Source: Mermis nigrescens (taxonomy: Eukaryota; Nematoda; Enoplea; Mermithida; Mermithidae). Taken from it: DNA of 64,000 nucleotides. Positions 23,452 through 34,257 of this stretch are shown one piece after another. The stretch lies in NCBI GenBank assembly GCA_036768485.1, contig JAVLUZ010000151.1, positions 4,303,912 to 4,367,911 of the forward strand. The letters are read 5' to 3'. Under the pieces are notes generated by a model. It was not told the DNA's origin. It was given only the letters and a program-made list of their open reading frames with translations, and made no database searches. The first letter of the stretch is position 1; every line of letters starts with the position of its first letter. The position numbers and the translations under genes were made by a program.

Positions 23452-23590
23452 TTGAAATAGTTTATTGCGACAGAGACGGAATTAAAACTATACAAATTTG
23501 GTCAAATAAAAAAATAAAAAATCAGAGTAAACACTAAAATGTCGTCAATGCAATGAAGTGTAATATCAATAACCTGCGCAAGGACTATAA
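23452..23590 (-). repeat. retroposon-like 3' tail, inverse copy
   Basis: Inverse copy of 17255-17400: TGAAATAGTTTATTGCGACA through ACCTGCGCAAGGAC, with scattered substitutions. Whatever mobilised it is not preserved alongside. Confidence 0.55.
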
Positions 23591-23909
23591 AGGCGGTTTG
23601 CACTTACTACAGTCTAAGATAAAACTAATTTTCTCTAAACGACTGCTGGGGCGAATTCTAGAATAGCTCCATGTTCCAGATTTCAAAAAAACAGCGTTTT
23701 TATGCGATTTCAAGCACGTATCTTTAACATAAAAGTTGAAAAAACAGACGGAAAAGCCTTTAATTGAAAAAAATTTTTCAAAAAATTTTATTTCCTCACT
23801 TTCATTATTGTCTGTTTTTTCAACTTTTATATTCAAAACTCCTACTTGAATTCGCATTAAAACGCTATTCTCACCTTAATCAAAATTATCTTAGAGCTCA
23901 GTGCGGCTT

Positions 23910-24065
23910 CAGATTGGTGCCAGCGGATGATCTAAGCCTAAGAAAAAGATGGGGCAAAAATTGCTCCGCTCGCTTCGCTCGCTTCGCAATTTTCGCCCCA
24001 TTTGTCTCAGGCTTACATCATCCCCTGGCACCAATGTGAAGGCACATACTAAGCCTAAGCCTAAA
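23910..24065. repeat. family D hairpin repeat, copy 2
   Basis: Starts CAGATTGGTGCCAGCGGATG and ends ACTAAGCCTAAGCCTAAA, with the internal inverse CTGGCACCAATGTGAAGGCA. The CGCTTCGCTCGCTTCGC block in the middle is shared with 36575-36595. Confidence 0.6.
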
Positions 24066-24284
24066 AAATGAATATTAGAAGAGACTTAGGAAGAAAATGA
24101 CGCTAGCACCCTTATTTGTCAAAATATACGTAATCCTTCCCTTTCTAACTAACACTAACAAAAAAGATTGATCACCGGATGGTGTACATGACCATTATTA
24201 TAATTACTGAAGTGTAAATTCTCACTCACTTTTATCTCTTGATTTCCGTGCTGATCCAGACAATCGTACGCCTTTCAGGAGTCG

Positions 24285-25480
24285 CGGGATAAAATTTCGT
24301 ATATCAATAGTTTCGAGCGTTCGATTAATGTGCCACGTCGAAACGAAATCTGATGATAAAAATTCGTATATCAACAGTTTCGAGCGTTCCACAAATGTGC
24401 CACGTCAAAACGATATCTGATTAGCCGCTGTCGAAACGGTTAATTTCAATGCTCCGCCATACCTATCAGATTTTTAATCCGGCTCCTTCGATACTAACTA
24501 ATTGACAATCTTATACCAATTGTCAGTGTTTCGCCGAATCGTCGGATAGCTATTTAATTTCTGTAAGATTAAGGTACATTCTTAGAACGCAGCAACTGCG
24601 CAAAGCATAACAATCTTTATCACAATCCAATATACGAAATGCGTATTACACAGCAGCACGGTAGAGCGTAAACAACCGGAATAAGCAATTCTCGCGTCCG
24701 GAACAACGTAAATCACTTATATGATTGATAAAAAATTTGCATAGAAAAGCAACGTCGACTTCCACGTGAGCATAAGGTTACTAATCTAAAACTATCCGTA
24801 ATAAATAATTCTCGCGACCAAACAAGCGCCTACTACGTAAATCACTCATGATAATAAAAAATTTGCATAGAGAACCTACATCGACTCCACGCGAGCAAAA
24901 GATTACTAATCTAACACCCTACAGTACATAAAGAATTGTCACTTAGATGTGTTCCACAGATCACCTGTCTGATGTTAAGCACAACATTTATTCAATGCAT
25001 TAGGAACGGAGTGTTCTATCAAGGCAACAGTAAATTGGCCTAACTTACATTCTTTTATGATAGTCATGTAAACTTACATCGACCGATCGCAGTGTATTCA
25101 TTTAAGTACATAAAGTTCGTTCAAGCTATACATAGAAACCAATAAATGCATTGTGGATAGTTATGTACCTACTATAGGTCCTTTATAAACGTTCATCGTG
25201 TGCACGTATGTTCGAATTAACCTGTTCTTCTTTAATTCATAATAGGTTCATCAATCGTCAGCATTATCGCCGTCGCCTTCGCTAATGAACATATTACCTA
25301 TGTACCTACCTACTTACATACCTATGTACACAAGACAATTCGATCAATCATTGCGACGATTTTTGCAGTCGCCTTCCCTAAACATTGCGTACCTACATAC
25401 ATACAAACGTATGCATCAGTATACATTAGATCAATCAATACGCCGTTTACGGCAGTCGCCTTCCCATGCTTTGTGCTTCT
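24285..25480 (+). repeat. group of local tandem duplications
   Basis: Three separate duplications. A unit of about 64 bp (AATTCGTATATCAACAGTTTC, AATGTGCCACGTC) occurs at 24291-24355 and 24357-24422. A unit of about 125 bp (ACGTAAATCACT, AAAAAATTTGCATAGA, CGACT-CCACG-GAGCA, TTACTAATCTAA) occurs at about 24685-24795 and 24812-24920. A unit of about 95 bp (GATCAATCA, GCAGTCGCCTTCCC) occurs at about 25285-25380 and 25381-25470. No gene seen; this is host unique DNA prone to tandem duplication. Confidence 0.6.
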
Positions 25481-25959
25481 ATCGCTTTACAACTTCATTC
25501 CTCAATTTCTCCCTTCTAAATGGTTTCCGTCGATAATTTCTTTTGAATATCTTCCTTACAACTACTAATCTTTCGATAAATCCCCATTAATTTAAATTCT
25601 GTGACTTCTATCTATTCTAGAATTAAGCCCGGACTGCTGAAGGAGGGAAAGTTCGGGGCATTTCAACTTCTCTGGCAAACTCTTCCAAAGAGGAGGGAGT
25701 CTATTTGCAAAAAAAGCTCAGGAAGGTATGTAGCATTTTTTATTACATCATCCTCTTCTAAAAACGAGGTCCTGCTAGAAATGTATAATGTAATATTCGG
25801 CGCCGAAAAAACAAATTTTAAAATTTCTAAGCGAGATTTAGGTATTTTTAGCTTTACCGAGTCAACTGATCGAGTGATGCCATTACACACCGTGAACAAC
25901 TCGTTAAAATCGATGTCTATATGACCATGGTAAATTTACAGGCCACTGATAGATCATGA

Positions 25960-26147
25960 TGACGGACTCGACGTAACTGAAGTGAGTCTAATTTAAGAAA
26001 ATCCAAACGTTCGCTATAGCTCAAGTCGGGAAAATTTAAGACTCTTCTACTAAAGTATCTTTGAAATCTCTCAATACTTTTCACGTCTTGCTTTTTGTGT
26101 GGTGACCATATAACCGTGCAATATTCTAGTAAGAGGTCGGATATATA
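25960..26147 (-). pseudogene. non-LTR ORF2 C-terminal region fragment
   Basis: The minus-strand reading contains LLEYCTVIWSPHKKQDVKSI, then IERFQRYFSRRVLNFPDLSY and SERLDFL. This is the usual block after the reverse transcriptase (LEY-x-x-x-VWSP and IE-x-x-Q-R-x-F-x-x-R). A stop and frame change follow, then the reading continues at 25899-25663. The preceding part of the frame lies beyond the inserted element 26148-27237. Confidence 0.75.
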
Positions 26148-27237
26148 TAGTGCTGGCCTCTAAAAAAACCATTTTCATGTTTTTGGCTTATAACTTCAGA
26201 ACAAATAGCATTGAAGAAGTCAACAAACATCTATTTTTGACAGCTGCCCTAGGCCTATAACTTGCTACATGGAAGAATTTTTAAGCGCCATATTTCATAG
26301 CAAGCTTGCATGAAATACGAAACTTTGAATAAAAACCACTTTTTCCTAAAAAACCATGGGAACTAAAAAAACCAACCCCAAAATGTTATGCGAAGTGCAT
26401 GGTTGGCAGCGTGAAAGAGTTAGTTGACCTTAAATGATCACAATTTTGAAAAAAAAAATCATTTTTCACGATATTTCCGTTCATTTTATCACATTTATAT
26501 AAAAATCAATAATTTATTCTGAATTTCATTAAAAGTTCTATAAATTTCACAAATACAGTCTTCAACTGATAAAAAAGACTCTAAGTAAGTCTCTTCTACA
26601 TCCTCTGCAAGAAATCAGTGCAAAATTATGCAACTTGATGAAAAGTAATTTCGTTGCTATGGCAACGTATACTTAGCATTGGTCTTTTTTAGGTTACAGT
26701 GGTTTTTTTTAGGTTACAATCGAACTTTTTTGGCAGTTTTTGGGGTGATTCTTATTTTTTGTGAAAAATAAATATCAGGCATCATGAAAGGTGCTACGAG
26801 GCACATTCCTGCTAAGTTTTGTAAAAATTGGCGCCGGTTTTTTTTAGGTTAAAAGTGGTTTTTTTTAGGTTTGGCTTTGAAGGTATACTGTAGCTATGTG
26901 GATGACATAGAAGAACTAAATTTTTTTCTGACATTAGTCTGCAAGGGAGCCTAACGTGAAAACATAAAAGATTCCAGCAAATATGAATACGGGTAGAAAT
27001 ACTGACCCTCAAAAATGCTTTAAAAAAATCATGAAAATGGCAATTTTAGGAACTTTTCGACAAATTTATATCTCAAGTTTCTGAATGATCCGGAAAGCGA
27101 TTAGGGGTCAATTGTAATCCTCATGGCATAGCTTGTTCGCCAGTATAATATCATCAGTCATCTCCTTTTGGTTATGGAAAAAAGGGGTGGTTTTTTTAGG
27201 TTACAAATCGACTGGTTTTTTTTAGAGGCCAGCACTA
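26148..27237. mobile_element. 1.09-kb TIR element nested in the retrotransposon
   Basis: Ends TAGTGCTGGCCTCTAAAAAA and TTTTTTAGAGGCCAGCACTA are near-exact inverted repeats. TATA lies directly outside both ends (26144-26147 and 27238-27241), so a TA or TATA target is likely. The element splits the retrotransposon reading between ...MTYKTYI and LLLEYCTVIW. The interior is non-coding and carries several GGTTTTTTTTAGGTTA copies (near 26700, 26837, 26862 and 27189) that echo the terminus. Confidence 0.8.
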
Positions 27238-27639
27238 TATACGTTTTATAAGTCATAACTAGCAGTTCAGCATCATTAGCCTTGAATGCTCCAAAAATCA
27301 ATGACATCCTAAAATATGCACTTTTAAATATATGTGCAATGTTCAGCTAAAAATCCATATATTCGTTCAGCAGAATACCTAAATCTCTAACTTCGTTGTT
27401 TTCCAAAAGATCCTCCATTCCAATCGAATATTTTTGCCTGGGATTTTTATGACCGAAATGCAAAACGGAGCACTTAGCCAAAGATAAAGGTATTTGCCAC
27501 TTTTCAGACCACTCATGAACATTCACAGAAAAGCGATGTCATTTATGTAAAAAAAACAAAAGAGGACCAAGAACGCTACCCTGTGAAACTCCGCTAGTAA
27601 TGTCAGTGAGCTCAGAAAAAAATCATCAATTTTTACCTG

Positions 27640-28104
27640 CTGAGTTCGACCATGTAAAAAACCTGTAATCCACAAAAATAATCATCCTTTTAGTCCGTAA
27701 AACGAAAGTTTGTGAAGGATTTTATTATGTGAGACAGAATCAAAAGCTTTGCAGAAGTGTAAATATATAGCATCAACCGGACATTTAGAATCGATGTGGC
27801 ATATAATTTCGTTTATCTACATTAATAGTTGTGCTTCACACGATTTTTTAGGCGAAAATCCGAACTGAATAGATGAAAAAATTTTGTTTATTTGAATGTA
27901 TGTTAAGATATTATCTTTTAATATTTTCTCTAAAATTCTGCAACTCACACAAGTTAACGAAATAGTTATGGAAGGATCACCCTTTTTGAAAAGGGGGATG
28001 ACGTGAGCCGTTTTCCAGATTTTTGGAAGTTTACCACTTAACAATGAAACGGAAAAGATATCTTTAAGCGGTAACAAGAGCGAGACTTTTAAATATTTAT
28101 ACAA
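27640..28104 (-). pseudogene. reverse transcriptase fragment of non-LTR element
   Basis: The minus-strand reading shows LPKIWKTAHVIPLFKKGDP, then ISLTCVSCRILEKILKDNI and QFGFSPKKSCEAQLL, which are fingers and palm motifs 1-3 of CR1/Jockey-type reverse transcriptase. Below 27817 it continues out of one clean frame as FCKAFDSVSHNKILHKLSFYG (catalytic Asp block) and LFLFYINDI. The YADD block expected next is absent: the reading jumps near 27540 to SLAKCSVLHFGHKNP. Confidence 0.8.
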
Positions 28105-28863
28105 AATACTAAGTTATCCGTCTGGACCAAAGGAACTAGAACAATTTAAGTTGGAAATGGCTTTAGCTATAGCTGCTTCATCAAGTACGATATTTTCCAA
28201 ACCGGGCAAATTCTTCAAATCAAGGTCAAGTAAGGGTAAGCTTCCATCATCCTGAGTAAAAATTGAACAGAAAAAGTATTCAGTAAAGTAACTTTCTTAG
28301 ATTCTTGCAAAACTAGCTCGCCATTATCCTTTTTTGCGGTGGCATGGTTTTGGCACTTTTCAGACGTTTACCAACAAAATTATAAAACTGTTTTAAATTT
28401 CCGTTTTCAACTAATTTATTTTCGCACTTAAATTCAAATGCTTAAATAGCTGGAGGTATTTCTTTACAAACCAGTTCGTATTTTGCTTTTAAAATATCAG
28501 TTTTAGATGTTTTATATTTACGCCAAAGCTTTAGTATTTTAGTCTGTAGTTTTCTGATTTCGATTAGGTACAATTTAGCTCCAGTCTTTCCAAATGATAC
28601 GAATTTAGAGACACCAAGATTAATAATAGCAAGGTATTTATCATAACAGTCATCAATAGTTACACAGTCAAAAAAGGCATTTTACCACAAAATTGAATCC
28701 AAATAAGCTGAAAAATCAAGATATTTCCTGCGCGAAAAATCCCATGATTTTGTTTTTTATTTTTTTCCTGCTACAATCAGCAATGACAGAAAAGCTTACC
28801 TGACAATAATCACAAGAAAGTGTTAAAGGTGGCAAAATATTTATGTCAAAACAAATGTTAGTG

Positions 28864-29106
28864 TTAGAAAAACAAATCTAGTGTGTTATCTAATCTGGTA
28901 GGCTGATTTACATGCTGAGTAAAACCATTTGATATAAGAGTTTTCTGAAACAACAAAGAGCTTTTATCAGTCGGAATTTCATTAGAAAACCAATTAATGT
29001 CAGGAAAGTTAAAATCACCTATGATTATCGTTGGCAAATTTTGGGCCATACACCAAAGCAGAAAGTCACACAAGTTTTTAGTAACAGTAGTGTCATGACC
29101 ATACAT
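28864..29106 (-). pseudogene. endonuclease domain fragment of non-LTR element
   Basis: About 80 codons with IIIGDFNFPDINW, the metal-binding GDFN block of AP-like endonucleases in LINEs, then LISNGFTQHVNQPTR and LDLFF. Its upstream edge (YGHDTTVTKN) abuts the inserted MITE at 29100-29511. Confidence 0.8.
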
Positions 29107-29511
29107 GATCTTGGGGGGTTTGGGGGGTTTTCACCCCCCCACAGAATCATTTTTCACCCCCCCGCAAAAAATTTTTCACCCCTACCCTAGAATTGGCGAT
29201 TTTTCAAAAGTTTCCTGAACTTACCTGAAAATTGGTAGAAAAAGTGTCTTTTTAAGGGTTTTTGGCTATCTATTTGCTCAAAATCGCCAAATTTTCGGCG
29301 CTTCGCGCCATATATTCATGTTTTAAGCGTTATATTGGTCAATTTATTCGAGTTTTCTCGAAATTTTTTTCATGACTTCATGCTCTAGAAGGATAGAGTA
29401 TCGTCAGAAACGCTAAAAAACGATGTTTTTTAACGCGTAACGGCCATTTTTGGGCCCAAAAAAGGCACTTTAAGTTTTCACCTCCCAGAATTCCCATACT
29501 GTGCATGTATG
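29100..29511. mobile_element. family K hAT-like MITE in the endonuclease
   Basis: Starts CATACATGATCTTGGGG and ends GTGCATGTATG, with a perfect 8-bp duplication GTCATGAC at 29092-29099 and 29512-29519. It contains the hairpin ATTTTCGGCGCTTCGCGCC (29292-29310). A relative starts at 50112. Confidence 0.9.
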
Positions 29512-29682
29512 GTCATGACCTGGTGGCGTATCAGATAAAACGGTTCGAATTTTTGAGGTTTTTGTAAAGTAAGTCAATAACTAAACATTCACAATCACAA
29601 AATTCGTCTGGATAACTTAAACTTATGGCATTCAACAACGTTTGCAAGGCAGCAAACTCCGCCCCCTTTTGGCACCTTTCGG

Positions 29683-29937
29683 TCACAACGGAAAACACTG
29701 TATTCTTGTGTTTTGAAAAATAATCGAATCAGGTATATCGGGCTCTAACCAACTCTCAGGGATGAAGATCAGATCATAAATTTGGGTACTAAGCAAAAAA
29801 TCGAGCTCTAGTGACTTGTTTTTAATACTTCTAGAATTACATTGTAAGCATTTTAAAAAGTTTGTCTTTTGCGCAGGGTGAAAATCCCTAAGCTGCATTT
29901 TTACGATAAGATGTAGAACCTGTCTTTTTGTTATCAT
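29683..29937 (-). pseudogene. endonuclease N-terminal fragment of non-LTR element
   Basis: The minus-strand reading gives LKCLQCNSRSIKNKSLELDF followed by IYDLIFIPESWL. This matches the start of LINE endonucleases (L-x-x-N-x-RS-I-x-NK ... D-I-I-x-x-TE-x-WL). The overlapping frame at 30154-29888 is probably the end of ORF1 or the linker. Confidence 0.75.
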
Positions 29938-30356
29938 TAGAAATATGCGATTTAATACAATCTGAACAATAGTCGATAAGAAGGTCCGTTTCTCCATTAT
30001 CTAAAAGGGTTTGTAGCTCCATACGTAGTTCGCAGCCATTTTCACGTTGAAGAAAAGACAAATCAGGCCTTGATCGTAAACCTTGCTGTTGGTGAGTAGC
30101 ATTGATCACCCGTATAAACTCCTTCACCTGGGGTGAATCACATACGATCTTCAAAAATCTAGGTTTGTCGTCGTATTAGGGGCCATTACGAAAGACCCCA
30201 ATGATGTTGTCGGCAATAATGTCAGTGTGATTGCTATCGGTGATCAGTTCTTCAAACTGCAGCCAAATCGTCATTATCCACTGACTCGGGTAATCCAAAT
30301 AATACAGTGTTGTCCTTTTTTGATTCTATTTCCATAGCATCCTTGATGAGTAGTGG

Positions 30357-30683
30357 CTAGTCGGTCTTAGGCTGGGTAGGCGGCAAGCCAACCTCCAGTT
30401 TCAATTCAAGCAGGGCAAAACGATGCTTGAGAAGAGCCATTTTACCTGGCAGCTGGCGTACAGCTGTCGCTATTGAAAATTTTATGCTTTCAATTGGGAT
30501 TTTTAAGCAAGCGTTGTGCAACCAACATCTGCAAATGTCACAGCTAAGTGCTGTTTTATCCGTGTCCATGACCGGCTTCTTGCAAAGCGTGCAGGGTGCA
30601 TCCGACGACAAGGTAACAGGAACAATTTTTGTAGCCTGCAATGGTGTATGCGAATACCGCTGGATTTTTCTGCTGTGGGGCAT
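30357..30683 (-). pseudogene. ORF1-like protein with PHD-type zinc finger
   Basis: 108 codons. Contains CTLCKKPVMDTDK, then CDICRCWLHNACL: a Cys2-Cys2-His-Cys pattern like the PHD-type fingers found in ORF1 of CR1/L2 elements, where they bind nucleic acid or chromatin. The C-terminal part (ALLKHRFALLELKLEVGLP) could form a coiled coil. Followed by endonuclease fragments in the expected order; upstream sequence is interrupted by the 30879-34249 insertion. Confidence 0.65.
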
Positions 30684-31415
30684 TTTTTGATGACGGTAAC
30701 CGTGAAATGAAGCAAGGTTGATTTACACAATTGGCTAGAATTGAAGGCTAACGTCAATACTGATTAAATTATTTAAAATAACGCATTGCGGATCTTCAGC
30801 TCGATTAGTCGCCACCTCCTTAATAACTTGTGTGAGCTTTACAGTGTGCAGTCTTTTTAGCATTTACTTCTTTGCAGCCAGGGGTGGCAAAAACCAGAAT
30901 TTCAACATTTTAGTTTTTTGGTTTTCGGTTTTTGCTTTGGCTTTTTGGGTGGTTTCTGATTATTTCAACCAAAATTTTTAGTTGACAAATGCGAATTTTA
31001 TCTTTCAAACTGATAAATTCTATAACCGTGGCATTGAAAAATCGGGCATAACCCCTCCCACGTAGATTGGTAGGTACTTGGGAAACATCAACATCTTGAA
31101 ATTTTAAGCCAGTCTGCTGCCGACCGTTTTCGGTTCAGTGTGCAATTTATTATAAAGCAAAAGGAGAAATTTATGAAATAAGTGAAAATGAATGTTTAAA
31201 CTTAATTGACCGAACATAACAAAACCCCAGTCACAATCCCACCCGCCCGAGCCAACTGAATCTTACCCCAGCCAGCAACTTAAAATGACTGGCAGTAGGT
31301 GGGGCTGAGTAGAGACAGGGAATTTTTGAGAACATGGTGACCTTCGTGTTTTTTGTCAAAAATGCTATTTTTCTGGGTTTTTGACATTACTGAATCCAAA
31401 AAAGGTGGTTTTATC

Positions 31416-32879
31416 CATAGGCGTAGCCAGGAGGGCATTGGGGGCACATGCCCCCCGAAATTTTTCAGAAATATTGTTGATTTTTCTGGTGCAATAATGT
31501 GCGTCCAGAAAACTGAGTTCAAAAAGGAAAAAAACGTCAAAATTTTCCGGCGCTTCGTGCCGAGTCATTATTATTTATTGCTATATAGATCCAACAAATA
31601 TAAAAGCTTGAATCAGCTAAAATAATCCAGCACTTCACATCACTTTAGTAATTTAATAGTACACTATTTGTTCGTTGAATGAAACTGCGCGTGCTTGTTG
31701 AGCATGATAGTAAAAGTTCGAAAATGATTGTTCATATACCACTTTGTCTATTCTCTGCTTTGATTGTCTTTTGTGTACCAGTTTGTCTATTCTTTGTTTC
31801 ATTTGTCTTTCTTTACAAGGACACATAATCCTATTTTTAGTAAAAGAGATGGCCAAGTTCCCTTGCGCATTTCTTGTTCTCTGAACTGTATTTCGTTAAT
31901 AAGAAGGCCACAAATGGGCCTGAAAACGGTAAGAACAAAATTTTCATTGCTACATCTTCCAATATCTCATTGGCAGCGTGATCCGTTCCTGCGCTATGTT
32001 ATTAGCAGAGGTCATAAAACGCATTTCAGCTCAGAAGTTTTGTGCAGTGTAGGACTTCATCAATTTTGAGTGTTTTTGGGCTTGCTTCAGAACCGAGATT
32101 TGGCCGATTTAGCGGAAATTTTAACGTTACTATTTAACATTGAAATGCTTGGGACTCTGCCCTGAATTCCGCTGGGAACGCTTGAGCGCGCCACCCTAGA
32201 CCCCCTGCAGCCGTAAAATCTCGTTGCACATGTGCAATGAGATTTTAGGGAGAACAAGCCAGGTGTAAGGGTTAGGAATTTCTAAAAATTTCCGGCGTTT
32301 CGCGCTGGCATTAATTTGTCTTTTTTGTATGATTTAAACGGTATAAATTGAGTTTAAAGTGCAAAAACGTCAAAATTTTCCGGCGCATAGCGCCGCCAGT
32401 TAATATTCTTTCTCTTTTGTATAAAGCTTCAGTATTGCGTTTAAAAGCTTGAATCACTCAAAATATCTTCAGGCAAAGTTAGTAATTCGTAGTTTTCTGT
32501 ATTGAAGCTTGAACTGGCAAAACTGTTTTGTACAAAATTGATAATTTTCTGCTCTGTCACACTATTAGTATTCACAGAGCTACAAAACGTTAAGGGCGGT
32601 AAAAAATGACTAAATTTCTCGGCACTTTGCTTCACTTATGAATTTCGAACTGTTTGTCAATAGAAAGGCCTTAAATTCTACATGAAAACGGTAGAAATTC
32701 CAAAAATTTTCGGCGCTTCGCGCCGCTTTACACTCTTTGTATATTTGATCGTCAGAAACCCATAAATTAGCTAGGCTACACTACTAAAGGCCGAAAAACT
32801 CAGTTTTACTATACATAACGTTACTGGCATTAAATGCAAAAGTAGTCTTGAAAAATTTTTGTCTATGCCCCCCCCTCTG
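31416..32879. mobile_element. family C element, copy 2
   Basis: Starts CATAGGCGTAGCCAGG and is colinear with 3675-5155 over almost its full length. The flanks GTTTTATC (31408-31415) and GTTTGATC (32880-32887) match at 7 of 8. The terminal CCTGGCTAC of copy 1 is lost at its right end, which closes CCCCCCCTCTG. It keeps several GGCGC hairpins (31541-31562, 32375-32397, 32706-32725). Confidence 0.8.
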
Positions 32880-32974
32880 GTTTGATCGATCGGAATACGG
32901 TTTTTTTCTTCATGTTTTGGGAAAAATTCTTTTTTCAGTTTTCAATTTGTGGCGACAGCAATTGCTTGCGGATT

Positions 32975-33090
32975 CAGATTGGTGCCAGACATGGGCTAAG
33001 TCTTAGGCATAAATGGAGCGAAACTTTATCTCAGGCTTAGCCCATGCGCTGGCATCAATGTGAATGCACTTAACTAAGCCTAAGCCTAAG
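32975..33090. repeat. family D hairpin repeat, copy 3
   Basis: Compact copy: CAGATTGGTGCCAGACATG ... TAACTAAGCCTAAGCCTAAG, with the inverse block CAGGCTTAGCCCATGCG in the middle. Confidence 0.65.
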
Positions 33091-33673
33091 ACATTAATAA
33101 ATCCGCTCAGTCACAGTCCCCCGACGCTTCAGAGACTAATCTGAAACATTCCCAAAGGCTTGTCATTCCATTGACTCGCATTTCCCGTTACTAATTCGTA
33201 ATTGCATATTATGTATCTTGTCAATTTGCATTTTATCAGTTGGTGTATTAGTAATAAAAATTTCTTTCTTCTTCTTTTTCTTCTTCAAAGCTTACTTTTG
33301 CCTATCCTTAAACACATGAACTTCAACAGCCTGTAACTCGGTCAATAATGCCAACCGCCACCTAATTCTTTCAGATTTGAATTCCTTGACCCTTAATTAG
33401 ATTAAATCAACCAGGCAAAGTTAATTTCTAGGAGGTCACTACGTTCTTAATGTTAACCTAAAAACGGTCACAGAAAAATTGCAAACGATGGCTCATCTAT
33501 TGGACAAACAAATAGGCCTTGACTTGACCCACCAGCTAGTATCTGTCACCCAAAATTTAGGTACCTACTCTGGACTGGACTGGTCACTCATTTTACTGGA
33601 GGTGTAGTTAGTGACTCCCTCATGATGCGAGACTCACTGCAGTATTTATGAGCGATTGTAGAATATGCCCACA
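33091..33673. other. interior of the 30879-34249 element
   Basis: AT-rich, with a CTTCTTCTTTTTCTTCTTC tract at about 33270-33288 after GTATTAGTAATAAAAATTTC, which resembles a retroposon tail. No gene seen. Confidence 0.35.
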
Positions 33674-34141
33674 CAGGGACGGATTTAGGGGGCGGGGGGG
33701 GGGCGGCCGCCACACCTGGGCGTGGGAGGGGTTTGGGGGTATGCACCTCCCAGAAACCAAAATACCCCCCCAGAAATCAAAATACCCCCCCAGAATTCAA
33801 TTTTTGAAAATTTTTTTCGTTTTTTTCGCAATTTTTTGATGCCAATGGATAGTGCTTGATTAGAAACGTCGAAAAATGGTCTTTTTATCGCCATACTACC
33901 ATTTTTAATGCCATTTTTTGACCTTCAAAAAATCTTGCACCCCCAGAAATTTCTTGCTGCCCACGTATGGCGGCCACCCTTCCCCCATTGGCCCGAAAAT
34001 AGTGCGCAAAATTAAGCATTTTTGAGCGATTTTTAGCGATTTTCGGGGAAAAAAAGGCTAATTTTTCCGCCCAAGTCAGGATTCCGCCACCCCCCTTAGG
34101 GGTACCGCCTTCCCCTCAGGAAAATCCTAGATCCGCCACTG
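33674..34141. mobile_element. family A MITE, copy 1, split by a family B insertion
   Basis: Starts CAGGGACGGATTTAGGGGG and ends CTAGATCCGCCACTG. The flanks TGCCCACA (33666-33673) and TGCCTACA (34142-34149) match at 7 of 8. Without the insert it would be about 200 bp, in line with the copies at 57290-57476 and 58367-58549. Confidence 0.85.
33711..33969. mobile_element. family B MITE, copy 7 (inverse, nested)
   Basis: CACACCTGGGCGTGGGAGG ... GCCCACGTATG inside the family-A MITE. The flanks GCGGCCGC (33703-33710) and GCGGCCAC (33970-33977) match at 7 of 8. Confidence 0.85.
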
Positions 34142-34257
34142 TGCCTACAAAGTACTCACATGTAAATTCAATTTATTTAGGAAAAAATTCGCCGTAAAAA
34201 TTAAATCACAAAAACCAAAAACCACAAAAATCAAAGTTTGCCAGCCCTGTTTGCAGC

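Larger units (their letters stand above)
25620..30757 (-). mobile_element. CR1/Jockey-like non-LTR retrotransposon, decayed
   Basis: Read on the minus strand, pieces appear in the normal order of such an element: ORF1 with a PHD-like zinc finger (30683-30357), apurinic-type endonuclease start (about 29910-29683), endonuclease middle with GDFNFPDINW (29106-28864), the linker before reverse transcriptase (about 28400-28260), reverse transcriptase (28104-27640), and the conserved C-terminal region EYCTVIWSPHKKQDVKSIER (about 26125-25980) running to about 25663. Frames are broken repeatedly, the YADD segment is missing, and two DNA elements interrupt it (29100-29511 and 26148-27237). It cannot move by itself. 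The 5' end could extend beyond the 30879-34249 insertion. Confidence 0.8.
30879..34249. mobile_element. hAT-like element, 3.4 kb, host of nested insertions
   Basis: Starts CAGGGGTGGCAAAAACC and ends AGTTTGCCAGCCCTG, with a perfect 8-bp duplication TTTGCAGC at 30871-30878 and 34250-34257. The ends match the smaller element at 35481-36276. It contains a family-C copy (31416-32879), a family-D copy (32975-33090) and a family-A MITE (33674-34141), which itself contains a family-B MITE (33711-33969). No transposase frame is readable. Confidence 0.85.

Noticed and set aside
25601..25924. Plus-strand 107-codon frame with a possible acceptor and donor, considered as the next lipase exon
   Set aside because: It is antisense to the C-terminal part of the minus-strand retrotransposon and has no lipase motif.
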